Positions 44,629 to 53,081 of a stretch of 64,000 nt of DNA are shown one piece after another; the stretch's first letter is position 1, and the number at the start of each line of letters is the position of its first letter. Below the pieces are notes generated by a model. It made no database searches. It had not been told where the DNA came from and saw only the letters and a list, made by a program, of their open reading frames with translations. Both the position numbers and the translations under genes were made by a program. Origin of the DNA: Fredinandcohnia quinoae (GTDB taxonomy: Bacteria; Bacillota; Bacilli; Bacillales; Bacillaceae_L); contig NZ_JAKTTI010000017.1 of assembly GCF_022427965.1 (NCBI RefSeq), forward strand, positions 24,490-88,489, given 5' to 3'.

Positions 44629-44661
44629 AAAAACGTCATCTAGCCTAAGTCTAGATGACGT
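44629..44661 (-). terminator. Terminator after the NCS2 purine permease gene
   Basis: ACGTCATCTAG and CTAGATGACGT form a perfect 11-bp stem with a 7-nt loop, followed on the minus strand by five T. It separates the permease from the LacI-type gene. Confidence 0.85.
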
Positions 44662-44666
44662 GAATA

Positions 44667-45995
44667 TTACGATAAAGATTCTGATTTTGACTTTACCTCA
44701 GGAATTAACAAATTAAGTATTAACACCGCTATTGCACCTACTGCTGTTCCAGACGAAAGTATGTAGTTTGCAAAATCAGGAACACTATATAGAATTTCTT
44801 TCGGTAATACTATCGTTCCAACGGTTAAAAGAATAGGGACGCCGATTACAATCATGTTTCTGTCATCAATATCAATACGTTGAATAACCTTAAATCCGTT
44901 CATAACGATTGCCACACACACAACTCCAAAGATTCCATTGATTACTGGCTCAGGAATACACGTAATGATAGCAGATAGTTTAGGAATTAAACCGAGAAAT
45001 ACAAGAATTGCACCTGCTGCAATAATCGCCATACGGCTCGCAACACCAGTAATCGCAATAATACCAGCGTTTGAAGAATAACCTGTCATTGGAGTTCCGC
45101 CAAATAAAGATCCTACAAAACAACCAATACCTTCTCCTGCTGATGCGCGATTTAAACGCTTATCATCCAATTCTTCACCTGTAACTGTTGATACAACAAA
45201 CCACGTACCAGTAGTTTCAATTAATATAATCATATAAATAAAGACCATCGTTAACATTGCTTGAAGATTGAATACAGGTTCGCCAAATGGGAAGAAGCTT
45301 GGTAGCGAGATCCATTTTGCTTCTTTGACAGTTGAAAAATCAACACTTCCAAAGAATGAAGCAGTGATTGTTCCAATAATAATTGCTAAAATAACTGATA
45401 CCAGACGGAAGAAAGTACCAGATCCTGATTTTTTCCGACCAAGTAACATACAAACTAATAGTACTCCTGCTGAAACAGTAGCGACTATTACGTTATTTCC
45501 GACGCTTCCTGGTGCAGCATAGATATTATTGAATGCACTTGGCATTAATGAAATCCCAACAATGACGATTACAGTTCCACCAACTAATGGAGGAATAATT
45601 TTCCTAACCGTTTTTGCAAATATTTTTAATGGATATCCTAACACCGCTATTAAAAGAGCACCAGGTAATAAACTTCCAAATACTGCTCCTAATCCAAGCT
45701 TCCCGCCAATTGCGGCTAAAGCACCAATTGGTACATAAGATGGACCTTGAACGACAGGTAATTTCAATCCGCCAATTGTTTGAATCAGTGTAGCAATACC
45801 AGCTGCAAGAAAACACATTTGAATGAAGTACGTTGTATTCATCGTGTTTAATGCAAGTAAGCCTGCAATAATAATTGGAGCAATGTATAGATCCATCGCA
45901 AGTACGTGTTGAAAACCTAATAAAAGCGATTTACCAACACCAATTTTCTCATTTACCCCTACTGTTAAGTTCGGGTTTTGCTTCGTCGCTTCCAT
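44667..45995 (-). CDS. NCS2 (nucleobase:cation symporter-2) purine permease
   Basis: The 442-residue permease has about fourteen helices. It has the family marks GFQHVLAMDLYIAPIIIAG near residue 25, QGPSYVPIGALAAIGG near 92 and MTGYSSNAGIIAITG near 310, the last being the NCS2 N-x-G signature. Members carry xanthine, uracil or urate with protons. The ATG at 45995 is preceded by GGAGG. Its promoter region is shared with the divergent Rieske oxygenase gene and contains a consensus PurR box, so control by hypoxanthine/guanine status through PurR is expected. A purine substrate is favoured by the context. Confidence 0.88.
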   Translation of the reverse strand: MEATKQNPNLTVGVNEKIGVGKSLLLGFQHVLAMDLYIAPIIIAGLLALNTMNTTYFIQMCFLAAGIATLIQTIGGLKLPVVQGPSYVPIGALAAIGGKLGLGAVFGSLLPGALLIAVLGYPLKIFAKTVRKIIPPLVGGTVIVIVGISLMPSAFNNIYAAPGSVGNNVIVATVSAGVLLVCMLLGRKKSGSGTFFRLVSVILAIIIGTITASFFGSVDFSTVKEAKWISLPSFFPFGEPVFNLQAMLTMVFIYMIILIETTGTWFVVSTVTGEELDDKRLNRASAGEGIGCFVGSLFGGTPMTGYSSNAGIIAITGVASRMAIIAAGAILVFLGLIPKLSAIITCIPEPVINGIFGVVCVAIVMNGFKVIQRIDIDDRNMIVIGVPILLTVGTIVLPKEILYSVPDFANYILSSGTAVGAIAVLILNLLIPEVKSKSESLS

Positions 45996-46139
45996 TACTC
46001 TTCCTCCAATGTTATGAAATTCTTTTAGAATAGAAACTCTATACATTCTAGGTAACACTAGTATTATTTCAGTAAAAACTATAAGCGTGTTGTTAACATA
46101 TTTTGCATTATAAAATAGGTTATTGAAAATGTAAATAGA

Positions 46140-46183
46140 AAATACGAATGATTATAATGTTAATCTAATTAATGTTCGGTTTT
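46140..46183. promoter_or_regulatory. PurR control site (two inverted PurBoxes)
   Basis: The right box (46171-46183), read on the minus strand, matches the Bacillus PurBox AWWWCCGAACWWT at all 13 positions. The left box (46140-46152, plus strand) matches 10 of 13. They are inverted with 18 bp between them, close to the 16-17 bp known from B. subtilis. The site lies between the permease and Rieske genes. Confidence 0.7.
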
Positions 46184-46250
46184 TGTTGACTTAATCAATT
46201 TGCGTATTTAAAATGTAAGAAGGGAATACAAGTTATAAGGAGGATTGGTC

Positions 46251-47228
46251 ATGCTAGTTGAAGACCAAGTATTAAGAGATCAATGGGTTGTTGCAGCGAA
46301 AGCAGAAAATATTAAAGAAGAACCACAGCAAGTGATCGTTCTAGGTGAGAGAATTGTTTTATTTAGAACGGAAGAGGGAATTCATGCATTCAAAGACCTT
46401 TGTATCCACCGTGGTGCAGCCCTTTCACTTGGTTGTGTCAAAGACGGACAACTCGTTTGCCCATACCATGGCTGGGAATATGACTCAGAAGGATCTTGTA
46501 CAAAAATTCCACAGTTACCCGAAGGAAGAAAGATACCTTTAAAGGCAAAGGCGATAAAATATTCATGCAGAGAAGAATATGGCTATGTATGGGTAAATTT
46601 AAATAATAATCATCCTAAAATGTTTACATATCGTCCATTTCTTGATGAAAGCTACCATAATGTCTTATGGGGGCAAACAGAAATAAATGCAAACCCTCCA
46701 AGGGTAGTTGAAAATTTCCTTGATGTTGGCCACCTTGCATTCGTTCACGAAGGCTTCCTTGGTGTTCAAGAAAAACCAGTAATCAGTGATTATGATGTTC
46801 ACGAGGATGAAGAACATATTTACTCTGATGAAATTGCGATCTTCCAACCTGATCCAGATGGGACTGGTATAGCAAAGGATGTCTATTATACGTACGAAAT
46901 TTTCAATCCTCTTGTTGTTCAATTTACAAAGAGGGATCCTGAAAGTACCAATAAAATGACAATTGTCCTTATGATTCAACCAATTACAGAAAAAAAATCA
47001 ATTGCTCATGGAATTATTTCCTTTAACTATGACACCGGAACGTCTGATGAAGAAACGATAAAATTCCAGGATATGATTTTTGCACAGGACAAGCCAATAG
47101 TCGAAAATCAAAAACCTGAAGACCTTCCATTGGATTTACAAGTTGAGCTTTCCTTAAAATCAGATCGCATGAGTATAGCCTATCGTCAATATTTGAAAAA
47201 AATAGGGGTTACATTAGGAACAGCCTGA
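46251..47228 (+). CDS. Rieske non-haem iron oxygenase, alpha-subunit type
   Basis: The 325-residue protein has an N-terminal Rieske domain with CIHRGAALSLGC and CPYHGWEYD (C-x-H and C-x-x-H ligands of the 2Fe-2S cluster, residues 45-70). A catalytic domain follows, with NFLDVGHLAFVHEG near 155, giving the two His of the mononuclear iron site. It resembles single-component alpha subunits such as vanillate or N-methylxanthine demethylases, which insert one oxygen atom or demethylate. No ferredoxin reductase gene is nearby. ATG 46251 follows AGGAGG by seven bases. It shares a PurR-box region with the divergent NCS2 permease, so a purine-like substrate is inferred. Confidence 0.88.
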   Translation: MLVEDQVLRDQWVVAAKAENIKEEPQQVIVLGERIVLFRTEEGIHAFKDLCIHRGAALSLGCVKDGQLVCPYHGWEYDSEGSCTKIPQLPEGRKIPLKAKAIKYSCREEYGYVWVNLNNNHPKMFTYRPFLDESYHNVLWGQTEINANPPRVVENFLDVGHLAFVHEGFLGVQEKPVISDYDVHEDEEHIYSDEIAIFQPDPDGTGIAKDVYYTYEIFNPLVVQFTKRDPESTNKMTIVLMIQPITEKKSIAHGIISFNYDTGTSDEETIKFQDMIFAQDKPIVENQKPEDLPLDLQVELSLKSDRMSIAYRQYLKKIGVTLGTA

Positions 47229-47236
47229 TAAATAAA

Positions 47237-47284
47237 AAAAGAGTGCCAAAAGATTACATTGTAGGAATCGATTGGCACTCTTTT
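47237..47284. terminator. Bidirectional terminator after the Rieske gene
   Basis: AAAAGAGTGCCAA pairs perfectly with TTGGCACTCTTTT across a 22-nt loop. The A- and T-runs serve both the Rieske gene and the convergent SRPBCC gene. Confidence 0.85.
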
Positions 47285-47317
47285 ATAACGAGTTGAAAGG
47301 GAATATCCCAATAGTAT

Positions 47318-47752
47318 CTACTCTTCTTTTGGCGTTTCACAATACTGTTTAAAATTATCTAGAATCGCTTGCCAGCCTTCTTTTTGCATTTCAATGGAAT
47401 TTGTAGACTCTGCTTCAAATTCTTCAATTACCTTCGTGGCGTTTCCTTGACTACTAAATGTGATCGCAACTTTTCTTCCATCTCCCATGGTGTAAGAAAT
47501 TAATTCATTAAGATTCACCTCATCATAAACACCACCAAAATCAAATCCAAAGCTACCATCCTTGGCTTCCATTCGCGTTAAAAATTTCCCTCCAACTCTC
47601 AGATCGTTCTCTGCCTTTGGAGCGTGCCAATCATCAGAAGCCGTATTCCATTTTGTTATATGCTGGGGCTCTGTCCAATATTTCCACACCTTTTCAACTG
47701 ATGCTTGAACTGTGGTTTCAATCGTAATTATTTCACTTTTACCCTTTTCCAT
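47318..47752 (-). CDS. SRPBCC (AHSA1-like) family protein
   Basis: The 144-residue protein has the START-like fold of Aha1-type SRPBCC proteins: ETTVQASVEKVWKYWTEPQH at the start, the middle motif VGGKFLTRMEAKDGSFGFDF, and the closing helix KEGWQAILDNFKQY. Such proteins bind hydrophobic ligands or act as small enzymes or stress proteins; no specific role can be read here. ATG 47752 is chosen near the GGGGTGG site, though GTG 47764 is also possible. It stands alone, convergent with the Rieske oxygenase gene. Confidence 0.82.
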   Translation of the reverse strand: MEKGKSEIITIETTVQASVEKVWKYWTEPQHITKWNTASDDWHAPKAENDLRVGGKFLTRMEAKDGSFGFDFGGVYDEVNLNELISYTMGDGRKVAITFSSQGNATKVIEEFEAESTNSIEMQKEGWQAILDNFKQYCETPKEE

Positions 47753-47933
47753 TTCCACTACCACCCCTATAATATATTGAATTTTTCGTTAATTATATGT
47801 GAAAATAGCAGCGTTTACAACTTTATTTTTTCTAGTAGTTGAGGGGGAAATCATTTCGCACTTCCATACACTATAGTTCTATCACTAATTGCAAATGTTA
47901 ATCAACCCTATGCCTCCCAACTAAGTTACACCA
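47753..47933. other. Intergenic spacer, nothing firm recognised
   Basis: The spacer contains the SRPBCC gene ribosome site. GAATTT...TATAAT-like stretches can be picked at will, so no promoter is claimed. The rest is AT-rich and lacks repeats. Confidence 0.35.
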
Positions 47934-48000
47934 AAAAGGACACCTTTCTAGTAGAATGACGTTTGTTGAAACGAACAAACTCTAGAATGGGTGCCCTTAT
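47934..48000 (-). terminator. Long imperfect hairpin downstream of nupC
   Basis: On the plus strand AAGG-CACC-TTCTAG and GTTTGTT pair with AACAAAC and CTAGAA-GGGTG-CCTT, with a side bulge. On the minus strand the structure ends in GTCCTTTTTGG. It could terminate the nupC operon, though 77 bp beyond the stop is far. An insertion-sequence end or MITE is the alternative. Confidence 0.45.
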
Positions 48001-48076
48001 GCAATAGAAATAGATAATGTCTTTGGTTATTAGAATATAGCTTACAAGCTTGAAATATTACTACTGATGAATCTAT

Positions 48077-49258
48077 TTAAAATACAATACCGATAATGAT
48101 AGCTGATAGAACACTTACTAATGTAGCCCCATATAACAACTTTAATCCAAAACGTGCAACCACATTCCCTTGTTTTTCATTCAAGCCTTTAACTGCACCT
48201 ACAATAGTACCAATGGATCCGAAGTTCGCAAATGAAATGAGGAAAACGGATACAATTGCAGTCGTACGATCACTTAAACCATCTTTTACTTCGACAAAGT
48301 CAAGCATTGCCACAAATTCATTCGCAACAAGCTTTGTTGCCATAATACTACCCGCATTAACAGCCTCGTGCCACGGAACTCCCATTACAAAGGCAATTGG
48401 TGCAAATACATATCCTAATACTCCTTGGAATGAGATGCCAAATACACCACTGAAGATCCCATTAATTAAAGCAATGAGTCCAACAAAACCGACTAACATT
48501 ACCCCAACTACGATAGCCACTTTGAAACCATCCATAATATATTCGCCGAGCATTTCAAAAAATGTTTGTTTCTCACCTTCTTGAACTTCGATAATATCTT
48601 CTTCAGGCTTAACTTCATACGGATTAATAATTGATGCAATAATAAAACCACCAAATAAGTTTAATACTAATGCTGCAACTACATATCTAGGTTCTAGCAT
48701 TGTCATGTATGAACCAACAATGGACATGGACACAGTCGACATTGCAGACGCACATAATGTATACAAGCGGTGTTTTGGTAAAAATCCGATTTGGTTTTTC
48801 ACCGATATAAACACTTCATTTTGCCCTACTATCGCTGCTGCAACGGCATTATAAGATTCCAATTTCCCCATACCATTGATTTTACTTAGAACTAAACCAA
48901 TATATTTTATAATAAACGGTAAAATTTTATAATGCTGTAAAATCCCAATTATTGCTGACATGAAAACAATCGGCATCAAGACAAATAAGAAAAATGTGTG
49001 AGCCCCTTCATTGGCAATCCCACCAAAAACAAAATTAGTACCTTCATTAGCATACTCAAGTAATTTTGCAAAACTATCAGCAAAACCTCCAATTAAGAAT
49101 TCTCCAATACTCGTTTTTAGTAAAAGAAGTCCTAAAACAATTTGAAGAACAATCATGACAATAACTGGGCGATATTTTATCTTCTTCTTATTATTACTCG
49201 CAACATATGCCAGTAATAGAACTACAATTAGACCTACAATCGAAATTAAATAATGCAT
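48077..49258 (-). CDS. nupC: Concentrative nucleoside transporter (NupC type)
   Basis: The 393-residue CNT-family permease is the same length as B. subtilis NupC. It has the family features GFADSFAKLLEYANEGTNFV near residue 57, IGQ-type loop AAIVGQNEVFISVKNQI near 140, STVSMSIVGSYM near 175 and the C-terminal ISFANFGSIGTIVG near 345. It imports nucleosides with protons or sodium. TTGGAGGGG precedes the ATG. It is the last gene of a deoD-like, NCS2, nupC operon and would feed nucleosides to the phosphorylase. Whether it prefers purine or pyrimidine nucleosides is not clear from sequence. Confidence 0.92.
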   Translation of the reverse strand: MHYLISIVGLIVVLLLAYVASNNKKKIKYRPVIVMIVLQIVLGLLLLKTSIGEFLIGGFADSFAKLLEYANEGTNFVFGGIANEGAHTFFLFVLMPIVFMSAIIGILQHYKILPFIIKYIGLVLSKINGMGKLESYNAVAAAIVGQNEVFISVKNQIGFLPKHRLYTLCASAMSTVSMSIVGSYMTMLEPRYVVAALVLNLFGGFIIASIINPYEVKPEEDIIEVQEGEKQTFFEMLGEYIMDGFKVAIVVGVMLVGFVGLIALINGIFSGVFGISFQGVLGYVFAPIAFVMGVPWHEAVNAGSIMATKLVANEFVAMLDFVEVKDGLSDRTTAIVSVFLISFANFGSIGTIVGAVKGLNEKQGNVVARFGLKLLYGATLVSVLSAIIIGIVF

Positions 49259-49292
49259 CTTATCCCCTCCAAAATTAAAGTTTACGCTTACT

Positions 49293-50570
49293 TCAATGCC
49301 TATCCTTCCATATCAATCCTTGTTCTAGAATAATAGCTATTAGACTTCCACAAATTAATCCATTATTTAAAATAGCAATCACGATCGGAGATAACTGATT
49401 CGTTGCTGATGAAGGGACAAACATTAAACCTACACCAACTAACAAGGCTACTCCACTAACGAGATACGTTCGCTCTTCATGTAGGACCTTTTTCAATTCC
49501 TTCAAAGAAATTCCAACCATCTTAACAAAAATAACGAATGTTACGGCATAGCCTATAGGTGCTGGGATACTGGCTATTACATTCATAATAGGCGGTAGCA
49601 AGGAGATACAGATAACTAAGCTACATCCAATTAAAAACGACTTGCGTTCCTTCATACCTGTTTGTTCAACATATCCCGCTGCTCCTGAAATAGGGACTGA
49701 CCCAATTGCACCTAGACATCCACAAATAAATTGCGTTATCCCAGATGTAAACCCCGCACGCAAATAGCGGCGATCATCAAGTGATTGTTTTTGTTTCATA
49801 ACAGTTTCCATCAATCGGATTGATGCAATTGCATTTGTTATTAATAACAGTGTTAATAAAAATGCAGTAGTGATCGTCCCACTGTCGAAATGAGGCCTTC
49901 CAAATGGGAAAAACGCAGGCATTTTAAACAGGGTATCCACCTGTGAAATTACGGGCATATTTCCAAAAATCATAAATAATACCCAGCCTATTAAAATACT
50001 AATAATGATTGAAAACTGTTGTAGTAAAGCATAGTGGCTGTTTCCTAACCAAAAGGTGATACAAATGACAACCACACTAAGTAAAAAAACGTTAACATCT
50101 AGCATCGGGTGGCTTGATGAAATACCCATCATTCCTTTCATAAAGGAGCCACTTAATTGAAAGATTAATAACAGTAAATATATAAACGTGATAGTTGGTG
50201 TGAAAAGACGGGCAATCTTATCCATGAGCTTACATGCTGAAAGTAGGATAAATAAAACACCGCTAATGATCATTCCTCCACATAAAGCTTGTAATGCAGC
50301 AATGTTAGACGTATATAATACCCCCACCAAACTCGCATAAATCGTAAATATGCTCCACCATAAGCCAGCTGGACCTTCATGAATAGGTAATTTATGACCA
50401 ATCAGACCTTGTAAAAAACCAGCAATCCCCAAAGTTATAATGGTGCTTTGGATTAGTCCAGACGTTTCATTGGGTGTTAATTGATACAAATCCGCAATCG
50501 CAATTGGGGCTGCAATTGCACCCGCAATCATAAAAATCATCCACTGCAATCCGGACAGTAAAGCTTTCAT
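49293..50570 (-). CDS. NCS2-family purine/pyrimidine permease
   Basis: The 425-residue permease has about fourteen helices and divergent NCS2 motifs: IHEGPAGLWWSIFTIYAS in place of QGPS near residue 64, and GAIGSVPISGAAGYVEQTG where N-x-G is normally found (near 288). The loss of the usual Gln and Asn suggests altered substrate preference compared with the 44.7-kb permease. It belongs to the Bacillus subgroup annotated as purine/pyrimidine permeases. It sits between deoD-like and nupC genes with short spacers, so the base released by the phosphorylase may be exported or imported by it. Confidence 0.82.
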   Translation of the reverse strand: MKALLSGLQWMIFMIAGAIAAPIAIADLYQLTPNETSGLIQSTIITLGIAGFLQGLIGHKLPIHEGPAGLWWSIFTIYASLVGVLYTSNIAALQALCGGMIISGVLFILLSACKLMDKIARLFTPTITFIYLLLLIFQLSGSFMKGMMGISSSHPMLDVNVFLLSVVVICITFWLGNSHYALLQQFSIIISILIGWVLFMIFGNMPVISQVDTLFKMPAFFPFGRPHFDSGTITTAFLLTLLLITNAIASIRLMETVMKQKQSLDDRRYLRAGFTSGITQFICGCLGAIGSVPISGAAGYVEQTGMKERKSFLIGCSLVICISLLPPIMNVIASIPAPIGYAVTFVIFVKMVGISLKELKKVLHEERTYLVSGVALLVGVGLMFVPSSATNQLSPIVIAILNNGLICGSLIAIILEQGLIWKDRH

Positions 50571-50595
50571 TTCTTTCCCACTCTCTTATTTGTCT

Positions 50596-51303
50596 TTAGT
50601 CATCGATGACCGTATTAAGAGCTATTTCTACCATTTCATAAAAAGATTTTTCACTTTCTTCATGGGTTAAGCTTTCATTTGTTAATAATTGACTACCCAC
50701 AGTCAAAATTGATAAAGCCTTCACACCATATTTGGCAGCTAACGTATATAGGGCTGTACTTTCCATTTCTACAGCTAACACACCGAACTCCATAAACTTG
50801 TGAAGCCTATCTAATGTTTCACGATAAAATTCATCAGAATTATAAATATTGCCAACAAAAACGTTTACATTTTTGCTTTGCGCTAGTTGATATGCCTTTA
50901 TTAACAATGAAAAATCTGCCACAGGTGAATAATTACAGCCATGGAAAATCTTCTCCGTCAAATTACTGTCTGAAGACACCGCTTGAGCTAATATAACGTC
51001 GCGAATATTAAGTTCCTTTTGCATCGCACCACATGTGCCGATTCGAACCAATTTCTTAGCTCCATAATCATTTATCAATTCAGTACCGTAAATACTCATT
51101 GATGGATTTCCCATCCCAGTCCCCTGAACTGAAACTTGTACACCTTTGTACATTCCTGTGTAACCATACATCCCTCTTACTTCGTTATAACAATAAGCTT
51201 TGTCTAAAAATTGCTCTGCAACAAATTTTGCACGCAAAGGATCTCCCGGAAGCAATACACGTTCTGCTATTTCTCCTTTTTTTGCACTTAAATGCCTACT
51301 CAT
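50596..51303 (-). CDS. deoD: DeoD-type purine nucleoside phosphorylase, catalytic residues altered
   Basis: The 235-residue protein follows hexameric PNP: H4, LLPGDPLRAKF (phosphate Gly20/Arg24), NEVRGMYGYTG (Arg43), RIGTCGAM (Arg87), SDEFY and VEMESTALY (Met180, Glu181). However the segment that in E. coli reads TVSDHIRT with catalytic Asp204 reads TVGSQLLT here, and Arg217 of AERQTTF is replaced (ESEKSF). Asp204 protonates N7 of 6-oxopurines with help from Arg217, so normal inosine/guanosine phosphorolysis should be impaired. It is the first gene of the operon with two transporters and lies after the Mga/PRD regulator gene. GGGGGA precedes the ATG. Altered substrate is likely. Confidence 0.88.
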   Translation of the reverse strand: MSRHLSAKKGEIAERVLLPGDPLRAKFVAEQFLDKAYCYNEVRGMYGYTGMYKGVQVSVQGTGMGNPSMSIYGTELINDYGAKKLVRIGTCGAMQKELNIRDVILAQAVSSDSNLTEKIFHGCNYSPVADFSLLIKAYQLAQSKNVNVFVGNIYNSDEFYRETLDRLHKFMEFGVLAVEMESTALYTLAAKYGVKALSILTVGSQLLTNESLTHEESEKSFYEMVEIALNTVIDD

Positions 51304-51516
51304 CGTTATTCCCCCAAATAATTAAATTGTTTTATTTCAAATTCGCTAAGGAAATCGCTTCCATTCATCATCAAAAAAAAGATGCCCATCGCAATTTCCA
51401 AACAAATTTCTAAGAAAAGAAATAAGTTATGAAACTACTATGAGCATAAATTTTTTTATCCTTCCAAACTAGACCAGATTATTACGTAGCGTACGGAAAA
51501 TAATTGACCAAATGAA

Positions 51517-52953
51517 TTATTGGAGCAATTCTTTACGAATATTATCTAAATCCCTTTTAGAAGGAATCGTGGAAATAATCACCACTGGCACTGTTTTTAA
51601 TGCAACCGGCAAATTACTAATGACAAAATCAATATCATACTGCTGGACCATTTCATCAGTCAGCCCCTTCATGATAGAAGTGTTAATGATCAACTGATCC
51701 CCTATTTCCTTCTTTATCAAATTTGCTATATAATGTCGAATTGAAAACTCCTCTCCAATTACGAGGAAGGCCTTTTTACTTTTGTATCGTAAGCTTGAAC
51801 GAACAAGCAAGGTAAGTTTTGTTAAATGGAAATTATTATACAAGACTGAAGGGTAAGAAGTTTGCCACTTGTGCATGCAGGTCTGTACGACTTGATAATC
51901 TTGTTGACACTCACTTTGGACATATGTTGTTAAATTGCTTTTTGAAATCATCATCCATTCAGGAATCGCATTATCGATTAAAAGCTTGTCAACGAACTCA
52001 TATATTTCCAAGATAAATCGCTCGTTCATATCAATATTGGGATAAACATTATCCAATAATGTTAACAACTGATTTCCCATTTGATATTCTTCTTTCTCCT
52101 TGTATAATTCAACCTCCTTCATTGGTGTCATTTCTGACCCTTCATAATAATGATATTGGCTAAGACTAAACAAGGACTGCATGAAAAATATTTCGCCTTT
52201 TGGTAATTCGATCGAGAATCTTTCTTCAAGTCCTTTCGCGAAGGACTTTACTGATGAATGGAATATCCCCTTTTCCCACGGATAACCACTCTCGGCGATT
52301 TTCACATATTCTTCTTTCTTTACTCTTTCAAGTACAATCGCAACTAAGAAGGATAATTTCCTTTTGGAATTGATAAAATAAACAATGTTCTTCTCATTCT
52401 CTATATTCGTGATTAATTGATTGATGAAATCAAAGTCGATATTCGTAAACGGCCATCCAGTAAATTCATATGCATCACCATATAACTTCCAATAAAAATA
52501 TCGGATATTCAATTCATTCCCTTTTACGACAGGAGTCGAGTATGTAATGCGTAGCTTATATGGCTTTAGATCATGATTATTTAACTGCACAATCAGTTTC
52601 TTCAAAGAAGAAGTGCTCATAAACATGGCTTCCGCAAGCTCCTCCATTGAGAATGGATTACGATTTGCAAACAATATGTCCATTAAACGATAGAAGATGG
52701 TTTGTCTTAACATGTTAGAAATTACTTCACTAACAGTTTTACTTCGCCCATCGCGTTGAAGAAGGATTCCCTTTCCTCTAGAAACATCAATGGTCATATC
52801 AATCGGTAATTGCACATTAATCTCCTCAACCATCTTACGTATGGTTTTATCTGAAACACCTAAATTTTTTTCAACTTCAGCTAAGGTAAACCATCTTTGC
52901 TCAGAATCAAGCAGGGTTAATAATTGACTAGCTAATTTGAATTCCTTATCCAC
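51517..52953 (-). CDS. Mga/PRD-type transcriptional regulator
   Basis: The 478-residue protein has an N-terminal winged HTH (FTLAEVEKNLGVSDKTIRKM, residues 22-41), a second Mga-type HTH (SMEELAEAMFMSTSSLKKLI, near 100) and two helical PRD-like regions. The C-terminal EIIB-like part carries AFLVIGEEFSIRHYI and VISNLPVALKTVPVVII. PRD His residues are not obvious. It resembles Mga and BglG-family activators controlled by the phosphotransferase system. It lies 213 bp upstream of the phosphorylase/transporter operon on the same strand and is its likely regulator. GTG 52953 follows AAGGTGGAA. Confidence 0.8.
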   Translation of the reverse strand: MDKEFKLASQLLTLLDSEQRWFTLAEVEKNLGVSDKTIRKMVEEINVQLPIDMTIDVSRGKGILLQRDGRSKTVSEVISNMLRQTIFYRLMDILFANRNPFSMEELAEAMFMSTSSLKKLIVQLNNHDLKPYKLRITYSTPVVKGNELNIRYFYWKLYGDAYEFTGWPFTNIDFDFINQLITNIENEKNIVYFINSKRKLSFLVAIVLERVKKEEYVKIAESGYPWEKGIFHSSVKSFAKGLEERFSIELPKGEIFFMQSLFSLSQYHYYEGSEMTPMKEVELYKEKEEYQMGNQLLTLLDNVYPNIDMNERFILEIYEFVDKLLIDNAIPEWMMISKSNLTTYVQSECQQDYQVVQTCMHKWQTSYPSVLYNNFHLTKLTLLVRSSLRYKSKKAFLVIGEEFSIRHYIANLIKKEIGDQLIINTSIMKGLTDEMVQQYDIDFVISNLPVALKTVPVVIISTIPSKRDLDNIRKELLQ

Positions 52954-53081
52954 TCTTCCACCTTATTTCTACTAAATATTGATTTTTTAAGAAATCCTTA
53001 GAATGTTAGTATAATGTTAATGCCAATAAATTAAACTGTACAGGGCACTCTCCTCATAAGGGAGGTTTAAACCAGTTCTAT

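Noticed and set aside
46059..46250. Purine riboswitch upstream of the permease gene
   Set aside because: The conserved guanine/adenine aptamer loops are not present on either strand. A PurR-type DNA site explains the region better.
47934..48000. Insertion-sequence end near nupC
   Set aside because: The paired arms suggest an element, but no transposase remnant or target duplication is visible, so it is listed only as a hairpin.
48096..48584. Open frame of 162 codons antisense to nupC
   Set aside because: It is Thr/Pro/Ile-rich and mirrors the membrane helices of NupC, with no ribosome site.
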